DNA from: Streptomyces sp. CC228A
Lineage (GTDB): Bacteria > Actinomycetota > Actinomycetes > Streptomycetales > Streptomycetaceae
Direction: 5' to 3'
Assembly: GCF_021390935.1 (NCBI RefSeq)
Contig: NZ_JAJPUI010000007.1
Coordinates: forward strand, 405,693 to 469,692
Length of the DNA stretch: 64,000 bases
Below the pieces are notes generated by a model, which was not told the DNA's origin, ran no database searches, and saw only the letters and a list, made by a program, of their open reading frames with translations. Shown one piece after another: positions 1 through 9,133 of this stretch. The translations under genes were made by a program, and so were the position numbers. Numbering within the stretch: position 1 is the stretch's first letter; each line of letters starts with the position of its first letter.

Positions 1-141
1 GACCGCCTTCAGCGACACCCCGAACACTGCCGCCACGTCCTCGCGGTCCCGCCCCGCCATCAGAGCGGCCACCGCCCGCAGCCGCAGGGCCTCCTGCGCC
101 GACGGCGACAGATGCCGCGCGTCCCCCACCAGATCGCTCAC
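1..141 (-). CDS. IS630-family transposase, N-terminal fragment cut by the window edge
   Basis: The 47 visible codons start with GTG at 139-141 and read VSDLVGDARHLSPSAQEALR, then a segment ending DREDVAAVFGVSLKAV. This is the N-terminal helix-turn-helix of IS630-type transposases, whose role is to recognise the element's ends; the DDE catalytic domain would lie beyond the left edge. No terminal inverted repeat can be identified because only one side of the element is visible. It marks the left end as accessory DNA next to the ASCH/GNAT pair. The family assignment comes from remembered motif similarity, so it is good but not certain, and whether the element is intact cannot be told. Confidence 0.75.
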   Translation of the reverse strand, partial: MSDLVGDARHLSPSAQEALRLRAVAALMAGRDREDVAAVFGVSLKAV

Positions 142-177
142 ACCCACCCAACGACCCAGAACCCAAACCGTTTCTGA

Positions 178-660
178 TCAATAGGCCGCTGTCCGGTCGT
201 TCAATGCGCCCAGAAGCGCCGCCCCGGTCACCGGTGCCGCCTCAGCGACCTTGCGGAGGTCTTCACCGGTCAAGTACCGGTAACTCTGCGGTGGATGGAA
301 CGATCCGGAGGCTCGCAGTGCGGTCAGCGGTACCGGGGCCTCGAAGGTGATCGGTTCTTCGAGTGACAGACCGCTGGCCTGGGTCGCTCCATTCATGTAC
401 TCGTCGTACTCACGCCGACTGATCCCAGCGTTCGTGCGGCTGGCCGACCAGACCTCCTGCGGCGAGGCCACCTGCACGGAAGTGATCCGCGCCATGCCCA
501 CGATGGCCATCGTGGGCGCGGTCGCGTACAGAAGCACAGGAGTTCCCGGTGGGGCGGCGACGCGCTGCCGGCGGACCTCGACAGTCTTGGTCCCAGCCAG
601 GATCGCCGTGGCGAACCGAGGGTGGACAGACAGCAGCATCGCGCGCTCCGGATCACTCAC
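178..660 (-). CDS. ASCH-domain (PUA-like) protein
   Basis: This 160-residue protein begins at GTG 660, which overlaps the stop of the upstream gene in a GTGA arrangement; that overlap decides the start over an ATG further upstream at 738. It opens with AMLLSVHPRFATAILAGTKTVEVRR, the typical ASCH opening (a bulk segment followed by G-T/K-K-T-V-E-x-R), and ends with the PPQSYRYL segment common to ASCH/EVE folds. ASCH domains are PUA-like beta barrels thought to bind RNA or modified nucleic acid; some members have ribonuclease activity. It is translationally coupled to the GNAT/PIN/PUA-like protein, so both probably act on the same RNA or in one complex. The precise substrate is unknown. Confidence 0.8.
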   Translation of the reverse strand: MSDPERAMLLSVHPRFATAILAGTKTVEVRRQRVAAPPGTPVLLYATAPTMAIVGMARITSVQVASPQEVWSASRTNAGISRREYDEYMNGATQASGLSLEEPITFEAPVPLTALRASGSFHPPQSYRYLTGEDLRKVAEAAPVTGAALLGALNDRTAAY

Positions 661-2717
661 GTCTTTCGGTGCCCCTCTTCGTACATGGCCTGGAACAGCG
701 CGTTGCTGATCTTCGACAGCTGCATCGGCGGTACCCACCGTAGCCCCAGCCCCTTGGCCAACACGGTCACTCGTGCATGCGTCACCTGTACGGGAAAGAT
801 CTCCGTGTCCGAAAACCTCAACGCCATGGCCTTGCCCGACACATCGGCTGCGGCACGCACTTCGGCATGACCATATACGCCCAGGTGTTCGAATCGCGAG
901 AAGAGGGTATCGGGGTCGTCGATGACCACCTCGTCGAGCCGCGAGCAGCCGATGACCATCTTGCCCTGCTGCCCAGAAGTCCCCTCACTGACGTACCACA
1001 GGATCCGGGCGGGAACGCTTTCTCCTCGGTGTCCGGGCGAGCGGTAGTAGACATGCTCGCGGCTGATGCCCAGTACGTCGTCACGGGGAACGAGCATGGC
1101 CGGAACGTCGAAGAGCTCCGTGGACCAGCGCGGCTTGATGGGCGCGATGAAGGAGGGCAGGGCCGTGTCGATCAGTTTGGCCGGCCACCACACCCGCTCG
1201 GCCACGCTCGCGATCTCGGGCGACACACGATCATCCAGCCGTGGCGTCGACCTCCTCATCCGCCCCGCGATCTCCGCAGCCCGCTCCGAGACCACCTCAG
1301 CAGGTCCGCAGACGTCGACCAGAAGTGCGGTGAAGCCGCTCTCGTCCTCGGTGAAGCCGTCAGCGCCGGCAGCCGCCATAGCCGTCGGCGACAGGAACGG
1401 ATCGGAGATATGGACTGCCTGCGCCCCTCGCTCCCGGCCAAGCCGCTTGAGCATGAACAGCAGTTGCCGTGCAAGTGTCTCTTCCAGCGGGTGAGATGCC
1501 GTGCGGAGGAACGCGACGTTCAACGTGCGGCCGTCCATTGCCCAGACGTAAAGGGCTACCGGGTGCCCCTCTCCGTCCCGGAGCAGCTCCCTGCGCCACA
1601 GCACGCCGACATTGGCGAGGCTTTTCAGCCGCTCCGCGAAGGCCGTTCCACGGTCGCCCTCGGCCTGGTCGAAGAAGGCGACCAGCTCTCCTTCACCGCC
1701 TGGCGCGATCTCCTCGGCGGAGAAGGCAGTGCCCATGAGATCCGCAGGACGGTACACCTGCGCCTGGCGCAGTTCGTCCACATGCAGCGTGACCACCGCC
1801 GGGGAGACGACCTTGACCCGCGCGACGTCCCAGGCGATGTCCGCCAGAGCCGCCAGTGCGGGATCACGCGTCACCAGCACCTGGAGACCAGCACACGACG
1901 TCTCGGCCACGTAGCGCAAGCGAGCGCGCTGCCGCTCATTCAGGGGGACATCAGGCAGCTCCTTCCTCGCTGCAGCGGCCAGCTCCTCCAAGCGGATGGC
2001 AACGGCAGCGCTGTCGGGAGACAGTGCCCGCAACTCGGCGAGCCCCGCACGCTGATGGTTGCGCGCCTCACGCTCCTCGACATCACGCACATCGTGCAGA
2101 AGCTGCGGAGTGAACGCGAGCTCGATCAGGTCGGCGAGCCATCCCGCTTCGAGGGCACGCGACTCAGCAACAGCGCGCTCCGCTCCCGCACCGCGCAGCC
2201 CGGCGAACACGCCATGGTCGACGGTCACCACCAGCAGCGCATCACTTTGGGCCTCGGTGAACAGATCCTCATGCCCCAGATCGAGCCACCAGGTGTCCAG
2301 CGTCTCCTTGTCCTTGCCCCTCCCCAGACTCTCACCCTTGGGAACAAAACCCAGCGCCGTCCACATACCGCTGAGCCCGTAGTCGCGCCGGCACTTCGCA
2401 CGAATACCGAGCCGATGAGCATGCCGCGCGCCGATCGCCTCAATCAGCTCGCGAGCAACACTCTTGCCCCGGTGCTCCTCAGCCACGCACAAATGAGCCA
2501 GACGCACATACAGACTCCGCTTGGGCAGCCCGAAGAGCGCGTAGCCGACGACCTCCTCGTCATCCACGGCCACCAGCAGGCCACCGTCCTCGGCGTGCTT
2601 ACGGTAGGCAGGCGGCGTGAGCAGCCCCAGATACTTCGTGTATCGGTCGCCCAAAGCGATAACCGCGTCCAGCAGCTCCGACTGTTCCGCAGACACCGGC
2701 TGCACTCTGATCGCCAT
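657..2717 (-). CDS. GNAT acetyltransferase / PIN-like / PUA-like multidomain protein
   Basis: A 686-residue protein with ATG at 2717 preceded by a strong GGAGGGGG ribosome site. Residues about 1-150 are a GNAT acetyltransferase; the acetyl-CoA loop is seen as HLCVAEEHRGKSVARELI. Residues about 155-320 look PIN-like, with spaced acidic residues (VVTVDHGVF, then VTRDPALAALADIAWD) expected for a Mg-dependent ribonuclease. The last 130 residues (from about YRSPGHRG, through ILWYVSE and GCSRLDEVV) resemble an ASCH/EVE PUA-like barrel. Its stop overlaps the start of the next ASCH gene, so the two are made together. Acetyltransferase plus nuclease plus RNA-binding folds suggest RNA or tRNA targeting, perhaps a toxin or defence role; that is inference. 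The PIN and PUA-like assignments rest on pattern only. Confidence 0.75.
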   Translation of the reverse strand: MAIRVQPVSAEQSELLDAVIALGDRYTKYLGLLTPPAYRKHAEDGGLLVAVDDEEVVGYALFGLPKRSLYVRLAHLCVAEEHRGKSVARELIEAIGARHAHRLGIRAKCRRDYGLSGMWTALGFVPKGESLGRGKDKETLDTWWLDLGHEDLFTEAQSDALLVVTVDHGVFAGLRGAGAERAVAESRALEAGWLADLIELAFTPQLLHDVRDVEEREARNHQRAGLAELRALSPDSAAVAIRLEELAAAARKELPDVPLNERQRARLRYVAETSCAGLQVLVTRDPALAALADIAWDVARVKVVSPAVVTLHVDELRQAQVYRPADLMGTAFSAEEIAPGGEGELVAFFDQAEGDRGTAFAERLKSLANVGVLWRRELLRDGEGHPVALYVWAMDGRTLNVAFLRTASHPLEETLARQLLFMLKRLGRERGAQAVHISDPFLSPTAMAAAGADGFTEDESGFTALLVDVCGPAEVVSERAAEIAGRMRRSTPRLDDRVSPEIASVAERVWWPAKLIDTALPSFIAPIKPRWSTELFDVPAMLVPRDDVLGISREHVYYRSPGHRGESVPARILWYVSEGTSGQQGKMVIGCSRLDEVVIDDPDTLFSRFEHLGVYGHAEVRAAADVSGKAMALRFSDTEIFPVQVTHARVTVLAKGLGLRWVPPMQLSKISNALFQAMYEEGHRKT

Positions 2718-3093
2718 GTTCCCCCTCCGGTTCCCTCAACCGACAAAGCCCCAGGACGGCATACTGCCCAACAACGTCAGTGCCGAGCCACTGATTGATC
2801 AAAACCGGCTAACTGGCGGGAAGGCACCTGCTCTTGTTTCGGTCGGGTAGATCGGAGGTGGTGAGTTTGCGCTTCGCGGCGGATTGACTGGGACCGTCGG
2901 TTGCTCGCCGGCGGCAGCACACAAAGACGCTGGAGAAGGAGAACGAACGCTTGCGAGCGAAGCTCAGTGGCTGAAGGCCCGACCGGGCGCCGGCGGCACG
3001 CGCCATCGCCGCATAGACGCGGTTCACGTCAGCCTTCGCTCGTTCAAGCGAATTGTTTCGAACCGCCCGTCGCTGACAAACGGAACTGACAGC
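2718..3093. other. Intergenic region with possible decayed transposon-related reading frame
   Basis: The 376 bases between the divergent genes hold the promoter side of the GNAT gene and of the winged-helix gene. At about 2915-2974 one + frame reads a short coiled-coil-like stretch (KTLEKENERLRAKLSG then stop), of the kind seen near the ends of small accessory proteins of transposons. No start codon or ribosome site serves it, so I treat it as decayed or fortuitous. A longer frame reading into the downstream gene from 2884 has no ribosome site and was not used as its start. Confidence 0.3.
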
Positions 3094-4548
3094 ATGCCGC
3101 CCGTCGTACCTCAACCTACAGCCGAAGGCGGGCCATTGGAACGGCAGGTCAATGAGCGGCAGCTCGCAGTGCTGCAGTGGGTGGGAGACGGGTGCCCTGC
3201 TGGCATCTGGGAGACCAGCTCCTACAAGACCACGTGTCAGGCACTGCAGAACCGGGGCCTGGTCACGGTCTCCCGGAAGGGCGGGCGGTGGAGCGTCGCC
3301 CTGACGAGCGCCGGCCAGCACTACCTAGCGCACGGTACTTACCCTCCCCGCGGGTCACGCCCGCGGAAGGCCCAGGCCGCCGCTCCGCAGCCGCCGCGCA
3401 CCCGAGCGCAGGAGGCTCCGGCCGCCGGGCGGAAGCCGAGTCCTCCTTCACAGCCTCGCGTGACGTTCACGGAGCAGCTGCTGCAAGAGCTCGCGGAGGC
3501 CGGCGGCAGGATCGTCAAGAGCGGCAGCGGTCCGGACTTGGAGAAGTGGCCGTCCCGCGTCGCCGCGGCACGCAGGTCCGGAAGGGCCCCGGAGACAAAG
3601 GAGCTGTACGGGGGCTGGTGCGATGGCGGGTACGAGATCAAGCTCGTCGACACCCCCGCCTGGCGCCTCGCCGTCCTCGAACCCGTCCCTGTGCCAGCGC
3701 GGCTCACGCGGCCGCACACCGTGGTCCGGGCCATGCAGAGCCAAACCCAGCCGCTGGGCCTCACGAAGCCCGTCCAAGGACGTGCCCTCCGGCTCGTCCA
3801 GGCGCTGATCATCGCTGCCGAGGCCGCAGGACATTCCAGTTCGGCGGGACAGACCGGCTTCGCTCCCCCGTCTCATCGCCGCCGCAGGGCATCTCCCCAC
3901 TTCACCATCACCGCGCAGGGGCAGACCGTGGGGTTCCTTGTCCTCCAGGAACAGGACCGGACCGAGCACGTCGCCACTGAGAAGGAACTCGCCGAGGCCA
4001 AGAACAACTCCTGGATCAGGATTCCCCGCTTCGACTACACCCCGTCCGAACGCCTCCGCTTCGTCCTCAACGGCGGCCAGCCGCACCGGGCGAGCGAGTG
4101 GGCCGACACCCCCGGCCGCTCCCTCGAGGAGCAGCTCGCCGAGATCGCCCAAGAGGTCACGCTCCGCGGCGAGGCCACTGAACGCAGACGCCAGGACGAG
4201 ATCGAAGCGGCACGCCAGAAACGCATCCGCTGGGAAGCCGCCATGGAAGAAGCCCGCATCCAGTACGCCGAGTCGTACCGCGTCAGACACTTGGAAGCGC
4301 AGGAAGCGGCATGGCGCCGCACCACCCGACTGACCGAGTACGTGAGCGCCGTACGCACGCGAGCCGAGGCCATGCCGCCGGGGCAGGCGAGAACCGACGC
4401 CGAAGCATGGATCAGCTGGGCAACGGCCACCATCGAGCGCCTCGACCCGCTGAGCACACCACCCCGGTTGCCCGACGTCCCCGAACCGCGAGCCGACGAC
4501 CTCAGACCATTCCTCGGGCACTGGAGCCCCTACGGCCCCACCTACTGA
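3094..4548 (+). CDS. Winged-helix N-terminal, coiled-coil C-terminal protein of unknown function
   Basis: I do not recognise this 484-residue protein. From ATG 3094 the first 75 residues look like a winged helix (ERQLAVLQWVGDGCP, then TTCQALQNRGLVTVSRKGGR and LTSAGQHYL), the form of a DNA-binding domain. A Pro/Arg-rich linker follows, then a mixed region (FTEQLLQELAEAGGRIVKSG) and a charged helical stretch near residues 360-440, rich in Glu, Arg and Ala and likely a coiled coil, ending in a Pro-rich tail. The frame is open upstream to 2884, but 3094 is the first start from which the domain is complete. It stands alone beside the GNAT/ASCH pair in accessory DNA. A regulatory or nucleic-acid role is plausible but unproven. 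Confidence 0.65.
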   Translation: MPPVVPQPTAEGGPLERQVNERQLAVLQWVGDGCPAGIWETSSYKTTCQALQNRGLVTVSRKGGRWSVALTSAGQHYLAHGTYPPRGSRPRKAQAAAPQPPRTRAQEAPAAGRKPSPPSQPRVTFTEQLLQELAEAGGRIVKSGSGPDLEKWPSRVAAARRSGRAPETKELYGGWCDGGYEIKLVDTPAWRLAVLEPVPVPARLTRPHTVVRAMQSQTQPLGLTKPVQGRALRLVQALIIAAEAAGHSSSAGQTGFAPPSHRRRRASPHFTITAQGQTVGFLVLQEQDRTEHVATEKELAEAKNNSWIRIPRFDYTPSERLRFVLNGGQPHRASEWADTPGRSLEEQLAEIAQEVTLRGEATERRRQDEIEAARQKRIRWEAAMEEARIQYAESYRVRHLEAQEAAWRRTTRLTEYVSAVRTRAEAMPPGQARTDAEAWISWATATIERLDPLSTPPRLPDVPEPRADDLRPFLGHWSPYGPTY

Positions 4549-4726
4549 GCACCTGCTGCGTCAGACGTCCGGCCCACCAAAGTACGGCGACAGCGCGCCT
4601 GCCGCCGCAATCAGCGGCGCCGGAGCCGGCCGAGATTTCTTCAAGTTCCCGCAAAGCCAGCCCTCGGGAGCACGCCTTCCACCCGGCATTACCTGCACGA
4701 TCAGCTAGGTGACACCCCATCAGAAC

Positions 4727-4766
4727 GAGCGTCAAATGAGCGTCACGAGCGTCATTTCAGCGTCAA
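4727..4766. repeat. Cluster of GAGCGTCA repeats
   Basis: In the 272-base gap between the winged-helix gene and the RNA methyltransferase, the octamer GAGCGTCA occurs at 4727, 4738 and 4747, with a fourth near-copy CAGCGTCA at 4759. All are in the same orientation, spaced 11, 9 and 12 bases apart. This lies at the boundary between accessory DNA and core genes, so it could be a protein-binding iteration or a junction scar. The rest of the gap shows nothing I can name. Confidence 0.5.
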
Positions 4767-4820
4767 GATATCGCCCTTAACGCCCACAACGCACATAATG
4801 CGCAGGCACAAAACCGCAGG

Positions 4821-6149
4821 TCAGGAGCCCTTCGCGGCCGGTTCAAGGATGGCGACACACTCCACGTGATGGGTCATCGGAAAAAGGTCGAACGCCCGCA
4901 GCGTACGCACCCGGTAGCCGGCGTCGCGGAAGTACGCGAGGTCGCGGGCGAGGGCGGCCGGGTCGCAGGCGACGTAGGCGATGCGGCGGGGGCCGAGGCC
5001 GGCCAGGTGGTGGACGGTCTGCTTGCCGGCGCCTGCGCGCGGGGGGTCCAGGACGACGAGGTCGACGTCGGTGATGCCGGTGCGCGGCAGGACCGCCTCG
5101 ACCTTGCCCAGTTCGACGCGGACGCGGGGGAAGTCCGCGAGGTTGTGGCGGGCGTCCTCGACCGCGCGCTTGCCGGACTCGATGCCGAGGACCGCGCCCT
5201 TCTCGCCCACGCGGTCCGCGAGCGCGCCCGTGAAGAGGCCGGCGCCGCAGTAGAGGTCCAGGGCCGTGTCGCCCTTGCGCGGGAGGAGGCCCTGCATGAC
5301 GGCGCGGACGAGGGTGTCCGCGGCCTTCGGGTGGACCTGCCAGAAGCCGCCGTTGCCCACGCGGTGGGTGCGGTCGTCGGCGCGCTCGCGGACGAAGGGG
5401 CGACCGTGGACGCGGTGGACGCTGCCGTCCTTCTCCGAGACGCGGAGCACGGACACGGGCCTGTCCAGCTCCACCAGGGGGAGACGGGCCCCGGGGCGGG
5501 GGGTGAGGATGACCTGGCGGTCCTGGGAGCCGGTCGCGGCGATGGCCTCCACCGTCGCCATGCCGGGCCACTGGCGCTTCTCGATGCCCAGTTCCGTCAC
5601 ACCCTGCGCGGCGATCATGCAGTGGTCGATCGGCTCCACCTCGTGGGAGCGGTGGCGGCGCAGGCCCACGCGGCCGCCCGGGTCGATCGCGTACTGGACG
5701 CGGGTGCGCCACTGCGGGACCTCGCCGGCGGGCAGCTTGTCGCCCTCGGCGGGCACGACCGTGCCGTCCCAGCCGGCCTCCTCGGGCGTCAGGCCCGCCA
5801 GGCGGTGCAGTTGTTCGGCGATGACGTCCGCCTTCAGGCGGCGCTGGGCGCCAGGCTTGGCGTGCTGCCAGTCGCAGCCGCCGCAGCGGCCGGGGCCGGC
5901 GAAGCGGCACGGTGCCTCGATGCGGTCCTTGGACGCGTCGAGGATCCTGACCGCGTCGGCCCGCAGGAAGCGGGAGCCCGCTTCGCCCTCGGTGACCCGG
6001 GCGATCACGCGTTCGCCCGGCAGCGTGTGCCGTACGAACAGGACGCGGCCCTCCGCGGTGCGGGCGATGCAGTGGCCGCCATGCGCGACGGGGCCGATCT
6101 CGACCTCGTACTCCTCCCCGACCAGCGAGGACTCGGGTGCGTTCGGCAT
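4821..6149 (-). CDS. TRAM-domain class I SAM-dependent RNA uracil-C5 methyltransferase
   Basis: A 442-residue TrmA/RumA-family enzyme that methylates C5 of uridine in rRNA or tRNA. Residues about 5-65 form the TRAM RNA-binding domain. A cysteine cluster (CRFAGPGRCGGCDW, near residues 82-95) matches the iron-sulfur site of RumA-type enzymes. The SAM-binding motif is ALDLYCGAGLFT; VVLDPPRAG and YVACDPAALARDL carry the catalytic region, the latter with the nucleophilic Cys, and HHVECVA supplies the general-base Glu. The length is normal. It starts at ATG 6149, about 110 bases downstream of the APC permease gene on the same strand, so the two may be co-transcribed. Which rRNA or tRNA position it modifies cannot be told. 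Confidence 0.9.
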   Translation of the reverse strand: MPNAPESSLVGEEYEVEIGPVAHGGHCIARTAEGRVLFVRHTLPGERVIARVTEGEAGSRFLRADAVRILDASKDRIEAPCRFAGPGRCGGCDWQHAKPGAQRRLKADVIAEQLHRLAGLTPEEAGWDGTVVPAEGDKLPAGEVPQWRTRVQYAIDPGGRVGLRRHRSHEVEPIDHCMIAAQGVTELGIEKRQWPGMATVEAIAATGSQDRQVILTPRPGARLPLVELDRPVSVLRVSEKDGSVHRVHGRPFVRERADDRTHRVGNGGFWQVHPKAADTLVRAVMQGLLPRKGDTALDLYCGAGLFTGALADRVGEKGAVLGIESGKRAVEDARHNLADFPRVRVELGKVEAVLPRTGITDVDLVVLDPPRAGAGKQTVHHLAGLGPRRIAYVACDPAALARDLAYFRDAGYRVRTLRAFDLFPMTHHVECVAILEPAAKGS

Positions 6150-6261
6150 GGCGGGGTGACTCCAGGGAGAGAAGGGGTGAGGAAGGGCGCCGGCCCGCGG
6201 GTCACGGGGCGACGGCCCCGGGTGAGGGGACGGCAGCCCACCAGTCTACGGGCGCCGCGGG

Positions 6262-8310
6262 TCACTCCGTGCCAGCCGGGGTGTCCTCCGCGCCGTCGAG
6301 GGGTCCGCGGCGCACCGAGCCGGGTGCGTTCCAGTCCTGGTTCCTGCGGGCGCGCTGCTTCGCGAGCTCGGAGGAGCGCAGCTGGTACGGCACCGACGTG
6401 ACCATCACGCCCGGGGTGAACAGGAGTCTGCCCTTGAGGCGCAGGGCGCTCTGGTTGTGCAGCAGCTGCTCGTACCAGTGGCCGACAACGTACTCGGGGA
6501 TGACCACGCTGACGACATCGCGGGGGCTCTCGCGGCGCAGCCGCTTGACGTAGTCGACGACCGGGCGGGTGACTTCGCGGTACGGGGAGTCCAGGACCTT
6601 CAGCGGCACGTTGACGGCGCGTCGCTCCCACTCGTCGCGCAGCGCCCGGGTCTCCTCCGGGTCGACGTTGACGGTGAGCGCCTCCAGGGTGTCGGAGCGC
6701 ATCAGCTTGGCGTAGGCGAGCGCGCGGAGCGCGGGGCGGTGGATCTTGGAGACGAGGACGAGGGAGTGGACGCGGGCCGGGCGCAGGCTGTCCTCGCTGG
6801 GGCCGTCGGGTGCGGCCAGCTCCTCCGCCACGCGGTCGTAGTGCTTCCGGATGGCGTGCATCGTCACGTAGAAGACCGCCATGCCGACGAGGGACACCCA
6901 GGCGCCGTGCTCGAACTTGGTGATCAGCACCACGGCGAGGACGAGCCCGGTGAGCGCCGCCCCGAGGGCGTTGATCGCCCGGGAGCGCTGCATGCGCCTG
7001 CGCCGCGCCCGGTCGGTCTCGGTGCGCAGGAGGCGGTTCCAGTGCCGCACCATTCCGGTCTGGCTCAGGGTGAAGGAGACGAAGACGCCGACGATGTACA
7101 GCTGGATGAGGCGGGTGGAGTCCGCCTCGTACGCGTAGACGAGCGCGGCGGCGGCACCCGCGAGCAGGACGATGCCGTTGGAGAAGGCGAGGCGGTCGCC
7201 GCGGGTGTGGAGCTGGCGGGGCAGGTAGCGGTCCTGCGCGAGGATCGAGCCGAGGAGCGGGAAGCCGTTGTACGCGGTGTTCGCGGCGAGGAACAGCACC
7301 AGCGCGGTCGCGGCGGCCAGCAGCAGGAACGGGAAGCTGTGGTCGCCGAAGACGGCCGCGGCGACCTGGGAGATCACCGGGTCCTGGATGTAGCCGGGTC
7401 CGACGGGTTCGCCGTCGCGCAGCAGGTCCTGCGCCGGGTGCTCGGCCATCTTGACGCCGGTGGCGAGGGCCAAGGCGATGATGCCGCAGAACATGGTGGC
7501 GGCGAAGCCGCCCATGAGGGCGAGGGTGGTGGCGGCGTTGCGGCTCTTCGGCTTGCGGAAGGCGGGGACGCCGTTGCTGATCGCCTCGACGCCGGTGAGC
7601 GCGGCGCAGCCGGAGGAGAAGGCCCGCAGCAGCAGGAAGCACAGGGCGAGCCCGGCCAGGCCCTGGTGTTCTGGCCGGATCTCCAGGTCGGCGGTGGGCG
7701 CCCGCATGGTGTCGCCGAGGACGAGCCCGCGGAAGGCGCCCCAGGCGATGAGGGCGAAGACGCCCGCCACGAAGACGTAGGTGGGGATGGCGAAGAGGCG
7801 CCCCGACTCCTTGACGCCGCGGAGGTTCATGAGGGTCAGCAGCACGATGACGGCGACGGCGGACGCCGTCTTGTGCTCCACGATGAAGGGGACGGCGGAG
7901 CCGAGGTTCTCCACGCCTGCGGAGATGGAGACGGCCACGGTCAGGACGTAGTCGACGAGGAGGGCGCTCGCCACGCCGAGGCCGGCCTTGGGCCCGAGGT
8001 TGGTCTGCGCGACCTCGTAGTCGCCGCCGCCACTGGGGTAGGCGTGCACGTTCTGCCGGTAGGAGGCGACGACCGTGAACATCAGCACCACGACGGCTGC
8101 CGCGATCCACGGGCTGTGGACGTACGCGGACGCGCCGGCGACGGACAGGACGAGGAGGACCTCGCCCGGCGCGTAGGCCACCGACGACAGGGGGTCGGAG
8201 GCGAAGACCGGGAGGGCGATCCGCTTCGGCAGCAGCGTCTCCGCCAGTCGGTCGCTCCGCAGGGCCCGGCCGATGAGGATCCGTTTGGGCGCGTCGGTCA
8301 GTTTGGACAC
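6262..8310 (-). CDS. APC-superfamily permease, probable amino-acid or potassium transporter
   Basis: The protein has 682 residues from GTG 8310 (VSKLTDAPKRILIGRALRSD); an upstream ATG at 8364 adds a Pro-rich leader unlike the family. About twelve hydrophobic segments span residues 45-480, beginning after LPVFASDPLSSVAYAPGE, which is a signature of APC permeases of the KUP/KimA-like branch. A soluble tail of about 200 residues follows, with a Rossmann-like pattern and a short basic end. It is divergent from two TrkA (RCK) genes, which fits a role in potassium uptake under control of those cytosolic gating proteins; that link is inferred from context. Amino-acid transport is the main alternative. 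Confidence 0.85.
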   Translation of the reverse strand: MSKLTDAPKRILIGRALRSDRLAETLLPKRIALPVFASDPLSSVAYAPGEVLLVLSVAGASAYVHSPWIAAAVVVLMFTVVASYRQNVHAYPSGGGDYEVAQTNLGPKAGLGVASALLVDYVLTVAVSISAGVENLGSAVPFIVEHKTASAVAVIVLLTLMNLRGVKESGRLFAIPTYVFVAGVFALIAWGAFRGLVLGDTMRAPTADLEIRPEHQGLAGLALCFLLLRAFSSGCAALTGVEAISNGVPAFRKPKSRNAATTLALMGGFAATMFCGIIALALATGVKMAEHPAQDLLRDGEPVGPGYIQDPVISQVAAAVFGDHSFPFLLLAAATALVLFLAANTAYNGFPLLGSILAQDRYLPRQLHTRGDRLAFSNGIVLLAGAAAALVYAYEADSTRLIQLYIVGVFVSFTLSQTGMVRHWNRLLRTETDRARRRRMQRSRAINALGAALTGLVLAVVLITKFEHGAWVSLVGMAVFYVTMHAIRKHYDRVAEELAAPDGPSEDSLRPARVHSLVLVSKIHRPALRALAYAKLMRSDTLEALTVNVDPEETRALRDEWERRAVNVPLKVLDSPYREVTRPVVDYVKRLRRESPRDVVSVVIPEYVVGHWYEQLLHNQSALRLKGRLLFTPGVMVTSVPYQLRSSELAKQRARRNQDWNAPGSVRRGPLDGAEDTPAGTE

Positions 8311-8464
8311 TCGGGGAATCCTAAGCGGTGGATTCGGGCCAGGCTCCGGCCGGTTGCCGGGCATAAGCTCGTCACGAGTCGGATCACGGTCGGCGGTGTC
8401 TGCCGCGCAGACGAGAGAGAAGAGTGAGCAGGGTGTTTCCGCAGGTCAACAGGGGCAGGCCAAC

Positions 8465-9133
8465 GTGCACATTGTGATCATGGGGTGCGGGCGCGTCGGT
8501 GCCGCGCTCGCTCAGACCCTGGAGCGGCAGGGACACACGATCGCCGTCATCGACCAGGAGCCGAGGGCCTTCCGGCGGCTGGGTGCCGGTTTCGGCGGGC
8601 GCCGGGTGACGGGGGTGGGTTTCGACCAGGACACCCTGCGCGAGGCGGGCATCGAGGAGGCGGGTGCCTTCGCCGCGGTGAGCAGCGGCGACAACTCCAA
8701 CATCATCGCCGCGCGGGTGGCGCGGGAGATGTTCGGCATCGAGAACGTCGCGGCCCGCATCTACGACCCGCGGCGGGCCGAGGTGTACCAGCGGCTGGGC
8801 ATCCCCACGGTGGCCACGGTCCGCTGGACGGCCGACCAGATGCTGCGGCGGCTGCTGCCGTCGGGGTCGGAGGCGCTGTGGCGGGATCCGAGCGGCGGTG
8901 TGCAGCTTGCGGAGGTGCACACGTCGCCCGCCTGGATCGGCCACAAGGTGAGCCGGCTCCAGGAGGAGACGGGGGTGCGGGTCGCGTTCCTGACGCGGCT
9001 GGGCGAGGCGGTGCTGCCGACGTCGCAGACCGTGCTGCAGGACGGGGACCTGGTGCACGTGATGATGCGCACGGACGAGGTCGAGAAGGTCGAGGCGGCG
9101 TTCGCCCGCGGTCCCGAGGAGGGTGGTCAGTGA
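8465..9133 (+). CDS. TrkA-family (RCK) potassium uptake regulator, first of pair
   Basis: A 222-residue cytosolic protein starting at GTG 8465 (VHIVIMGCGRVGAALAQTL) behind an AGGGGCAGG ribosome site. The N-terminal RCK domain has the GCGRVG nucleotide-binding loop and an acidic residue at the end of the second strand (IAVIDQE), typical for NAD(H) or ATP binding. The C-terminal half is the RCK_C ligand-binding domain (VQLAEVHTSPAWIGHKVSRL). Such proteins gate potassium channels or symporters. The stop overlaps the ATG of the second TrkA gene by one base, so the two are translationally coupled, and actinobacteria usually encode this pair (CeoB/CeoC). The divergent APC permease is the likely partner. 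Confidence 0.9.
   Translation: MHIVIMGCGRVGAALAQTLERQGHTIAVIDQEPRAFRRLGAGFGGRRVTGVGFDQDTLREAGIEEAGAFAAVSSGDNSNIIAARVAREMFGIENVAARIYDPRRAEVYQRLGIPTVATVRWTADQMLRRLLPSGSEALWRDPSGGVQLAEVHTSPAWIGHKVSRLQEETGVRVAFLTRLGEAVLPTSQTVLQDGDLVHVMMRTDEVEKVEAAFARGPEEGGQ

Noticed and set aside
777..2798. A 673-codon plus-strand frame opposite the GNAT/PIN gene
   Set aside because: No domain is recognisable and there is no ribosome site; the minus-strand gene has clear GNAT motifs.
8311..8464. Possible c-di-AMP (ydaO-type) riboswitch between the potassium-related genes
   Set aside because: The region is short and shows none of the conserved ydaO core; it looks like an ordinary divergent promoter.
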